A DNA stretch of 64,000 bases, taken from contig CM075346.1 in assembly GCA_037693485.1 (NCBI GenBank), positions 17,389,501-17,453,500 of the forward strand, given 5' to 3'. The notes under the pieces are model-generated. The model was given only the letters and a program-made list of their open reading frames with translations. It was not told the origin of the DNA and made no database searches. Source of the DNA: Kitagawia praeruptora (taxonomy: Eukaryota > Streptophyta > Magnoliopsida > Apiales > Apiaceae). The position numbers were made by a program, and so were the translations under genes. Below, piece by piece: positions 43,201-51,773 of the stretch (position 1 is its first letter; the number at the start of each line of letters is the position of its first letter).

Positions 43201-44962
43201 CAAACCTCCAATCTCTATATCTGAGAGTGCCAAGCCTGTAGAAGTCAAAGTTGTTACTGAGGCCAAGCTACAAGAAGTTGCTAACTCCAATGTTTATCAT
43301 GATAAAGCCTTCTTGGAGTTTCTGAAAGCCATAAGGGAACAGGTTGGTGACACTCAGTTTTATCTGAGGGAGGTGAAGAAGCAGATAGACTACATCACTG
43401 TCATCCCCAAGAAAGTCAACAATATATGGGTCAAGGAGATAGTGATGGTTTCCAAACTAAAGATATGGCATCTAACATACCAGACTCTACAAGACCTAAA
43501 GCACTCAGAGATAGATGCCATACTTGAGATCATTGAGAAGAAAAATGAGAACAGCAAGAGTCTGTTTGATGATTTGAGGAATGGTCAACCTACAAGGCTA
43601 CCAGAAGTGATCAAGAAGCCATGGACAATTATTTATCAGTCTGGTACCAGAATTGAAGATATCAAGCAATTGGTCATTCCTCATGATCTCACCTCCAGAA
43701 ATCACAGACTGATCATTGCTATCATTGATCAATTACAGAAGAAGGTTGGAGCCAGAAATGCTGAAGAAATTGAGGCACTGCATATCCTCAGAACCTATAT
43801 TGCAACTGGTGAAATTCCAGAGATGGCTCAACCTAGGAGAAATAAGGATGATGATTCTGAAGACAAAGGTGATGGGAGGAGAAGACATCACAGGAGAGAT
43901 AAGGGTGATGAAGATAAGAAGAAAAAGGGGGACAAGGATGGAAAGGATGATGATGACCAGGGTAAAACATATGTGAGAAAGAGTGGAAGACAGCAAGCCT
44001 TAGGCAATGCTAGCAGTAATCTCACCACAACACAAGACTCTAAGTCTAGGGTGAATACTGTTAGTAGTGACCTAGCAAAATCTACATCTATGGCTTCTGC
44101 AACTGTCTTACCATCTCAAGAAAAGAAGAAGATTCAAGTCAAGAAACCATGTGTATGTTTCAGAAAGCAATCTGCTAATGGAATACTACTATGGTCTACC
44201 AACCAAGGTCAAAGATTTCTGCCAAGCAACCATGTCAAAAGGATAAAGTTTAAACATACTGCAAGGAGAGTGAAGCTATCCAAATCTAGAGCCCTAACAA
44301 TCATTCCAGGATTAAAGCTCCAGCCACTTGATGAAGACTTTGATGAAGAGCAACTGCTATTTCTAAGAGCTCAAAAGATATGCTATGCTGCAATTGTGGA
44401 TGATCACCTTGTAATCAAGTACACTGATGGGAAAGAAATGAAATTCAAACAAGGGGGTTGTCAACATTGGGGTAAATTGTATGAGATAGAAAGAATCATT
44501 GCATTGCTGGATTCTAAGGACAAGGTGGAGAAAGTATGGAAGCTGGAATTGATTGACTTTGTGAAAATGAAGAAAGACTATGCTGAGAAGATAAGGAAGG
44601 GCTGCTATGAGAAATGGTTAGAAAGGGAGAAAGAAATTGATAGACTGGAGATTGAAGCAGAAAAGCTAAGGGCAAAGGGATTGTGTAGAGTTCAGTTTGA
44701 TCCCTATGTGGTGAAGTATAGGAGGAGAAATGGAGATAATGTCAATATAAGAATGAACCTACTCAGTCACTATCCTGCCAACATTCTGAAGCCAGTGCTT
44801 GAAGATTTCAAAAACTCTATTATGATTGAAGAATTGGATGCTATGACAGAAATCATGAGAGCAATAGATGAGAATGCAAGGAAGGAGAAAGAAAGGAAAC
44901 AGAAAGCATATGATGATCTACAAGCCAAAGCAATGGAGATGCAATCAAATGAAAATGGCTAG
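40208..44962 (+). CDS. B extra ORF downstream of pol (1584 codons, function unknown)
   Basis: A single uninterrupted frame, same strand as pol, starting at the first ATG after the motif array. Residues 1-270 form a compact, probably helical region (ANFKCFVKWMAESYIKDAL, LYLDILEQFWSTA, IIYP-like segment replaced by DIFFPRFIQSVLNY). I recall similar FWSTA...FPRFIQ proteins as uncharacterised products of asterid copia elements. Next come a Ser/Thr/Pro-rich part (about 280-610), helical segments, a coiled coil near 825-890 (LFTKVNTLEQEVATLTKTNAQ), Lys-rich stretches, a KKKKGDKDGKDDDD tract near 1236 and a C-terminal charged helix (ERIIALLDSKDKVEKVWKLE, REKEIDRLEIEAEKLRAKG). I see no signal peptide and no membrane span, so calling it envelope-like rests on position only. 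Confidence 0.85.
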   Translation: MATVKFNTNFIALSSDVEAPNANFKCFVKWMAESYIKDALSANPTLYLDILEQFWSTAIVEVVALENAITSYVIYCKVQDKEITITTADMNQALGLQQESFDRMATNAELEEFFEFINYSDGINLGKLNRKNLRKEWSYVFATLLQVFTARKSSFDQISAPVQQIGYALAYGKKIDVGQIILQELYGRLGKNTTKRGTDIFFPRFIQSVLNYKNASLIELPGIDKNKIGYPKSMTKLIFGNLETRNDVDVRLNITPHMESLFKTYPHNMPTFDAKSKLAQPKQVEQNANPGPANQPSQPNTLPLTEPTASSSQKGDVSKKKRKEVMSAPLNILSEAALAVELGQGSEKPESPLHRTKKKKTKTTSSVTQMAEVVKSGAHSSLGVSSQQGAPIESSILPNAPSCIESAHGSDKSGTTLSGEHITFETPSISQGELPKSTLKHTSLPESISEISLEPATQATEMQGIDHQEFFSLDEPIISSDLVHDTLFTTQNPHLDGEGMHAEAYPNDTITNTEVPLVFTRDSVPVSTAGVIHPTSVVTPVVESIHPVTEVASVTEETSLPSSSSDFMSTWLKPVQHDSASGSGSVPQQLTVEALQSLIVDQIPEFTKIAQHLLTADMPNPDYEAILLCHRDDVEVQKSKIIDDAERDGNIDAWLQGKYDITLDEALQYLREEYITSLGSNAKSLSPGEVYEAVNDSYKGFLKAAHYLGKGVKTEVNRVCDKTATSVAEVKRAFDAKFPQLDSVFKDIKHCNSTCTQMDNGLAVLKDAVTGLGHKFQNLSDQTTDANAMLRIMFKNLYGDRLVTDVPVHELSKYEVKRLQDQSLSGFKANELFTKVNTLEQEVATLTKTNAQLTDKVALLNDQLDTQASTTADVLLHQQTMLAAMMKHMGLSLPDESSLPKDISTASVPDNKPKGEKKARNSNSKGETKGEKGIVIKEGGQQRASKSLANVPGKGKAKVDEPPSILPVVTLPTVHITTPGGQKQSITTTVVAGSMPSDKPPISISESAKPVEVKVVTEAKLQEVANSNVYHDKAFLEFLKAIREQVGDTQFYLREVKKQIDYITVIPKKVNNIWVKEIVMVSKLKIWHLTYQTLQDLKHSEIDAILEIIEKKNENSKSLFDDLRNGQPTRLPEVIKKPWTIIYQSGTRIEDIKQLVIPHDLTSRNHRLIIAIIDQLQKKVGARNAEEIEALHILRTYIATGEIPEMAQPRRNKDDDSEDKGDGRRRHHRRDKGDEDKKKKGDKDGKDDDDQGKTYVRKSGRQQALGNASSNLTTTQDSKSRVNTVSSDLAKSTSMASATVLPSQEKKKIQVKKPCVCFRKQSANGILLWSTNQGQRFLPSNHVKRIKFKHTARRVKLSKSRALTIIPGLKLQPLDEDFDEEQLLFLRAQKICYAAIVDDHLVIKYTDGKEMKFKQGGCQHWGKLYEIERIIALLDSKDKVEKVWKLELIDFVKMKKDYAEKIRKGCYEKWLEREKEIDRLEIEAEKLRAKGLCRVQFDPYVVKYRRRNGDNVNIRMNLLSHYPANILKPVLEDFKNSIMIEELDAMTEIMRAIDENARKEKERKQKAYDDLQAKAMEMQSNENG

Positions 44963-45120
44963 TACCTCATCATACTGTAAGAGTATTTATCTTGTAATTC
45001 CATTTATGTGTTCAATCAAATCACATACCTGTACTTTTAAAGTTTTATCTTTATGTATGTTAGGCTTGTTATCAGACATGAAATTGTGACTAAGGGTCTC
45101 ACTCACAATTTGGGGGAGAT
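44963..45120 (+). other. B 3' untranslated stretch and polypurine tract
   Basis: 158 bp from the extra ORF stop to the 3' LTR, ending in TTTGGGGGAGAT, which is the plus-strand primer. Similar GGGGGA tracts occur inside the extra ORF at about 41502, 42950, 42982 and 43926. Confidence 0.8.
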
Positions 45121-46412
45121 TGTTAGTTACAGAGACATGCCTGTATACATCTAATAACAAGCCTAATTGTTTGTAATGCTTTGCATTACTTACATGACCT
45201 CTTAACTGAGGGAACCTCTAGTTGTAGAGTTTCTGTTTGTATTGTACTTGTAATAGGCATCAAATCCTAGTTGTGTAACTGTACAAATAGAGTTTAGAAT
45301 AATGCTTGAAAGAAGTTCCATGGTTCATGCCTCAAGCAAGGAGTTAAAGACTGCCAAATAATCACAGTTGGGATTTGAAGAAATGAAGAAGTTGCCTAAG
45401 TACCAATTCGAGAAGTATATTTGTCTATTCGAGAAGTCCAGCATTCGAGAAGTCAGAGATTCGATATCTCAAGACACTATTCGATATCTCTGAATACACT
45501 GTTCGATATCTCATTCGATATCTCAGGGATTCGATATGTCTACTACTCTATTCGAGAACTCAAGAAGTCAACAAGTCAAGATGGTATTCGAGTTCTCAAA
45601 GAGTCAACAAGTCAAAGTTCCATTCGATATCTCAAGGACTCAGAAAGCTATTCGACAACTCGAAGATTCGATAAGTCAAATGTTCTATTCGACAACTCAA
45701 GGAATCCTGATGGAAAAGAGCTATTCGAGAAGTGGTTCGATATGTCACTATAACAGTATTCGAGAACTCAGAGTTATCGATCAAGTCAATTCTAGTTCTC
45801 GAATCACTTACTTAGTCACTTCTCGAATACATTCTTGGAGACAAAATACTGAAGAAATTGTACAAGTCAGAAACCTGCAACAAGCCAATGCACTTTATGG
45901 ACCACAATCTGTAACGTGCTCTGGAAAGCCTACAAGGAAGCTTGGAGAGATATAGAAGAGACAAGGAGCTAAAGAAGTGGATCTAAACAGGCTTTGCAAA
46001 GTCAAATCTGTAACCGTTTGGATGCTTACTCAAAAAGGATAGACAGACTAGAAAGTAATTTGTTTAGCTACCTTATTTGTAGTAAGCAGGCTGTATCCAT
46101 GTTCTATAAGGACACAGCCTCACTTCATAACTTAGTAACTTTGTGAGTCAAGTTTTTCATACACTGTAAGCTATATCACTCTGAGAAAAACGAAGCTGAG
46201 AATACTACCATTTGTATTCACAGATTGTAGCAACCTTTATCTAATATACATTAGATTAAAGTGATATTGTGTCTTGTGTTGTTTATTTATCCGCACCTTA
46301 ATTTCTGCACACACAGGCACTTATCTGCTACACAGACTCAACCCAAGAAAAGTTCAAGAATCCATTCACCCCCCCCCCCTCTGTATTCTTTTACCGTGTT
46401 CAATACTCAACA
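45121..46412 (+). repeat. B 3' LTR
   Basis: 1292 bp, offset 12848 from the 5' LTR. I found no substitutions; only the C-run before CTCTGTATTC is three bases longer. Confidence 0.95.
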
Positions 46413-46417
46413 GAAAT

Positions 46418-49400
46418 CATATGCCATGCATTAGAGAAAATATTGCCAGTTTAATATAAAGGATGAAGTTACAAGGTAACTCAACAGATATATATTTCGT
46501 GGAAGCATATGCTATGCCAAAATAAGCAAGATAGCATCATTTTCATAAAAATAGGAACTTGCAGAATGATATTGCAATTCCAGTTTGAAATACTTTTCAA
46601 CTCTGCCAACTATGATGGTGTTGCAGAAAATTTCCAACATTGAGTGATGAACTAATACTGGAGTTTGACGCGCCAGGAGACATAGCATATACACGATGAT
46701 CAGTCGCATGTTATGCTCCCCACCTCTTGTTTACTACATGTAGAAGGAAGCACCGACGGGTTTACTTGTCTACCGCCTTCTGGAACCCCCTCGGCCAACG
46801 GTTGGGCCATTTGCTGGACCGGCGCCACTGGGTCACTTACGCATCTCCTAGTTCATTCCACATCCATAACTTTGAAACGTAAAGTTCGTCCCCCTTTCCC
46901 CAAGTATAATACTTGTTGATAAGACTCCACCAGGTAGTCATATCTAAATGGAAAGGAAAATTTACCAATATTTCCCAAGCTGCTGCTTGTTAATGGATAC
47001 TGACTTGTTCCAACATTCTTACCCCTCGAATAATGAGTGGGTACACATAATACCATGAATAATAGCAACCAAGTTGCGAGTGAAGCGAATAATTTATGAC
47101 CGGGCAGTCACAAGATAAATAACATTCCTCAAGTAAGGTTCCCTTACAATAGAATCGCAGGAAGAAGGGAATTACTGAGAACCTTCCTTGATAATATAAT
47201 AATAATAATAAGGCTCTGTAATAATTTATATAGTGTTCGAAGGTCGATAATACTATTTGAATGAAGTAAATCATTTTTGAAACGAGTTAGAAGAATTAAA
47301 TAAATATTCCAAGAATATTTATTGAGTCACAGATATCGGAAAAGTGTTGCTCGGAATAATCTTTGAATAAATATTCAGGATAATATTCATTGAACAAATA
47401 ATGAATATTCAAATTAATAATGATATTTAGTGATGAAATAGTCATCAAATGGATATTTGAAATAATATTCACTGAATCAATAATGTATATTATACTTAAG
47501 AATGATACTCATTGATGACATAATGATCGACTGAATATTTGAGACAATATTTATTGAACAGACAATGGATATTCAACTCAGTAATATTTATAGAAGAAAT
47601 GATTATCGAAGGAACATCTGAAATTATGTTCAATAATTGGATCGACTTTAAATGAATGTCGAAGATAATATTCATCGTCTCAAGGGAATATTCAAAGTAA
47701 TATTTATCGAATAACTGGAGTTCGAATCAATGTTCAACTGATATTTATAAAATAAATAGAGATTGAATGAATATTCGAATTAATATTCATTTAAATAAAT
47801 AAGGCTCGAATGAATATTAAAATAATATTCATTAAATAAATAAACTTGAATGAATATTCAAAATAATATTTATCGACTACATAAGAATGAATATTCTTTA
47901 AGCAAATAACTTAACTGAGGGTTCGAATAATATTCGAATATTTAATCGACTTTAGATGAATATTAAATATATAATATTCCTCGAATAAATAAACATCTGA
48001 TGGATAATCCGAATAATATTTATCAAATAATCTCAAGGGAATATTCCAATAATATTCGCCAGATAATAAATGGAAAATATTTACTTAGTTATTTTCCTCT
48101 GGAAATAATATCAATATATCAAGGAATAACGACTCCCGGTCTATAGTCAAAGAATGAGATTCAGATGCCCTTCGCTTAAGGGTCTTAGTAATTTCCGGCT
48201 TATAACTGATATAATAACTATCTAGCTTATAAGCCAACAATAATTCAGGGAACAAGTATATCAATATGACTTTGAAAGTAGGCATGCATGCTATGGCATA
48301 TGTACTGTAACAGAAACATATATATATTCACAACAACAGCCTTAAAGAAGGATTTGAAACTTGCCTGGAAATCGAGTACGAGTAGGGGTAGTGGTAGCGT
48401 GTCCCAGGTCAGCCTGATGATCTATAAATAGCCAAGGCATTCGGGATTAATCACTTAACACCTTTCAAAAGGTTAAGTATAACTTAACTTAAATCGAAAC
48501 ACGTTTTCAAGTCGTTTCGTTATACCCCTCTAATTCACTCTTATTATTGCCTTTATTACCCGACACTTGTTTGTTAATAAAGCGTGTCATTATACTTACA
48601 TGTGGTAAGTATTTAAATCGTATAAGTTTTAAAGTCGAAAGATTAGACCTCGATATTTATCGATCGTTTTCTAAGTGGTTTACCGAAGTTATAACCAAGT
48701 ATACCTTTTAGGGGTACTTTCGTACTTAACCTCGATTCGCACATTTTTATAAAATCGGAAAACGATCCATTTGACATGCGGTCTTCTCCCACACCTTCCT
48801 CTTTATCTCTATTATTTAATTATCACGATTCGCCACTGATTAAACTACATTAAAGGGAATCAATTTCAATTACGAACTTTTGTTTACGGTTTCGAACCAC
48901 TTTTACGAATTTAATCATAACTCCTAAACCGTAAGTCCGTTTCATGCGAACTTTATATCAAAACGAAGCTTATAACATAATCTAGCTTATCATGGCAAAA
49001 GTCGAAGCTATTCAGTGAGCTTTATCTACTGTCAAGTTCGAATTTCAAGGTTAAACGAAAATCGGGCATTACGACGGCTATAAATCGAATGTTCTACTAA
49101 TCGTAACACTAAAGCCAAGCCACACCGGGCACCAATAAAACTTATACATATGATCCTCATCACAACAATCTCAAGAACACAATATTTTACCAACATAATC
49201 ATCATCTCTTAAATCCATTAGATCTACCACATAATCATGATTATAACATCACTAACAAGCTCCTAACACTTAAATCCATCAAGAACATGCAAAAACTCAA
49301 AGTAGGCCTAGGGTTTCAAGATCATTATACCTTCTTGAGGGTGTGATATGGCCTTACAAAGCTTGGTATGGTCCTTGTCTAGCTTTAACAAACCTAAGAT

Positions 49401-50588
49401 CAACCAAAGAAACATGAAAATCAAAGTTAGTTCTTGAAGAACACTATTCACCCTCCTCTTTAATGATTTTTTTGAAAATGGAAAAAGAAGAGATTGAAGC
49501 TAGGATTTTGAGGAGATCATTTTTATGAATTATAGGACTCATATAAAAAGTTTCAAGACCAAACAATGGTTGGAAGTGGGATTTTGATCCTTGAATTTCC
49601 AAGAAAGCCGAATGGGAGAGGAAGAGAGAGTTTGGTGTTTGTTGCTTGGTTGCCTTTGAAAAATAATGCATAAAGTGATGTGGTTTGATAATATCTCATG
49701 TAAAGTGGCTTTATTAAAGGTGTGATGCATCAGATGATGAAAATGGGAGGGCAAGTGTTGATTTTCTGGTGGTTTAAGGCTAACTTGTAGTTAGATTGCT
49801 AAGCACTTGGTTGATTCACTTGATTCTAGTTACTCTTGTAACTATGTTGGTTACTAGATATTTTCTAGTAGCTTGCACAAGACTCTTGCTCCCTCTGCTT
49901 GTTTCTTTGTCCGTTTATTGCTTAATTCGTTGATCGTTCGAGGGAATAACTCATTCGTTTCTAGTTAGGGTTTTACCGAAAACCTTCTTAATATTTATAA
50001 TAACATTCTCCATCTTTCTTAATACTTCTCGAATTTAAATTCCTTAATTCCCTTTCATAAATCCTTAAGTCTTGCAGTGTCCAGGGAAATCTCGGAGAAA
50101 ATAAAAGTGCTCTTTTTCTGAATCCGACAGCTTTTACATACACTTATTTTCCTCCTGGATCACTAATACGAACTCAGAAATCCGTTCCGAATACCGGGTA
50201 TAACATTATTATAATAATATTTCAAATTCCACCAAAATCACTATTCATCACTTATTTTTATTTAATTCCTATAATTAGGAAAATGAACATGGTTCACTCT
50301 CGAGTGTTCCTTAACCTTTTTACGGAACCGCTGGACTTATAATAGATATTGATTTGGATGACACAAGAATAATCTTACTTGAAGTAATATACTTATATCC
50401 TTAGGAGATAGATCATTCTTATCTATGCTGTCAACCAAAAGTATTCTGCATGACATATAAATAATTGAATTCAAATCCATTCCCTTCATTTAATAGACCT
50501 TCGTTACATCGCAGTCATAACCACTATTCATTCACATATTATTACATAATAAAAAGTTTTAATTCTACAAAAAATCTGGGTTCTTACA
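46418..50588 (-). repeat. C solo LTR, segment right of B
   Basis: About 4.2 kb without a supported gene. It holds AT-rich degenerate repeats (47280-48075) and sequence related to D around 49070-49100 (GCATTACGACGGCTATAA) and at its right end. The minus strand starts TGTAAGAACCC at 50588. Confidence 0.82.
47280..48075. repeat. Degenerate AT-rich repeat tract built on GAATATTC/AATATTCAT
   Basis: About 800 bp made of loosely spaced AATATTCAWTGAATAAAT-like units, at least twenty, with no constant period. Noncoding. Confidence 0.75.
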
Positions 50589-50593
50589 TGTAA

Positions 50594-50883
50594 TGTTTAA
50601 GTGCTTGGTTTTCTCTCCGTTATGTGGGAATTTGTTTTTCTCTCCGGTTTGTGGGAGCGTGGATTTGGATTTAGTGATTCAAGCTATTTTGGTTCTGCAC
50701 TCATGGTCGATAAGATCAAACGGGTGTTGGGGATACAAATATAAATATCTCCGTCAAAATTTCGCTTTTGGTCTCCTTTGGATGTCCGGCGATACAATTA
50801 TGTTTGTTCTACTCGATATGATTTGTAGATGTCGTATGGCTTTGATTTATTGAATTTAATACACTTGTTATTCAAAATAAAAA
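50594..50883. mobile_element. Insert H, right part
   Basis: Continues insert H after element C and ends TTATTCAAAATAAAAA directly before LTR sequence GTGAACTGCTTCG. An 86-codon plus-strand ORF here (50593-50853) has no recognisable domain. Confidence 0.6.
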
Positions 50884-51773
50884 GTGAACTGCTTCGTACA
50901 CATGCTGAACAATATTCGGAAAACAAATGACCTGCCTCCTTTTTCAAAATCAAATGAATTATGGCTCGTAGAAATGCTTTTTAATCCGCACAGCTTATAA
51001 TCTTTAATTAATAAATAATTAATTTAATTCAGAAATTATAAAAATAAATATCTAATATTATTAGATATTTATAAATATAATTTTCTAATTAAATAAAATA
51101 TTTATTAATATAAATAAATCCTTAAGCTCTAAGCTGCGGTTACCTGAGCGTCTGGAACCTGACTCCTTTTGCTTAACAAAAAATGAATCAATTCCAACCG
51201 GGGTTTCAGCTTTAAGAATGTATCACTTTGCATTTCTTTGTGATAAATCTTTTTCCTCATAGCTAGTCCACTTGATAGTAAAATCCTTGTAGTTAATGAA
51301 TTTAGCACTCTTGATGCTTGCACAATGATTTTCTCTCATACCAGTCTTGATATCTTGAACCACTGAATTTAATGATGAACAACCACTGTTAAATGTTGAC
51401 ACTCGATGTACTGTATGGTTCATGAGTTACTAACCGCAATGACTGTTCTTCATAAGTTGACTTTAAAATTTGGTTCCTTTCTTTTCTCCTCTCTCTCCTT
51501 AATCTTCTGTACTGTCTCTGTCACATTTGAAATCTCTGTCACTTTAAATGAATCCACTATTTAACGAATACTCCACTGAGGCTTGATCAGATGACTGAGC
51601 TTCTTTCAATGTAGTAATTCCTCAAGTATGTAGATTGATCTTGATCTTTTTCTTCTAACAGATATTACAATCTGAGATTCCTTGTGACAGTCTATATACT
51701 ATTTACTAATACATTCTTGTTTAAGTTGAGTTGTATCCTCGAAATACAAATAGGCTACATCATATGCCTTTCA
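50884..51773 (-). repeat. A 3' LTR, second segment
   Basis: Aligns with 61219-62135 of the right LTR with scattered substitutions. It lacks the SINE-like insert and the small 62022-62066 duplication found there, so it serves as the empty site for both. It ends CATATGCCTTTCA. Confidence 0.9.

Larger units (their letters stand above)
32273..46412 (+). mobile_element. Element B: young copia (Sirevirus-like) element with a giant extra ORF
   Basis: 14140 bp with TSD GAAAT (32268-32272 and 46413-46417). LTRs are 1289 and 1292 bp, and I find them identical except for a C-run of 8 versus 11. Primer site TGGTATCAGAG lies at 33564-33574 and the purine tract TTTGGGGGAGAT at 45109-45120. Internal order is gag, a stop-separated gag extension, pol, an 840-bp spacer with motif array, and a 1584-codon ORF. 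It is the most recent insertion in the window and the only one that still looks nearly complete. Confidence 0.96.
31774..50588 (-). mobile_element. Element C: solo LTR (about 4.67 kb) of a D-related family, split by B
   Basis: The TSD TGTAA is perfect (31769-31773 and 50589-50593). On the minus strand the ends are TGTAAGAACCCAGATTTTTT and CTGGGGGTGTTACA, an LTR of the same general design as D; after a shared start both read TAGAATTAAAACTTTTT. ATAGCCGTCGTAATGCC also occurs in both (49073-49089 minus; 20619-20635 plus). There is only one LTR and no primer site, so this is a solo LTR left by LTR-LTR recombination. The segments are 31774-32272 and 46418-50588. Confidence 0.85.

Noticed and set aside
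43733..43996. 87-codon minus-strand ORF with membrane-like composition
   Set aside because: Antisense of the Lys/Asp-rich part of the extra ORF, which produces Leu/Ile/Ser codons by chance.
40208..44962. Calling the extra ORF an envelope gene
   Set aside because: Position would fit, but I see neither a signal peptide nor a hydrophobic membrane segment.
31774..50588. Complete element C with two LTRs
   Set aside because: No second copy of either end sequence exists within the interval; after removing B only one LTR remains.
50593..50853. 86-codon ORF in insert H as a gene
   Set aside because: No recognisable domain, and it begins at the junction left by element C.
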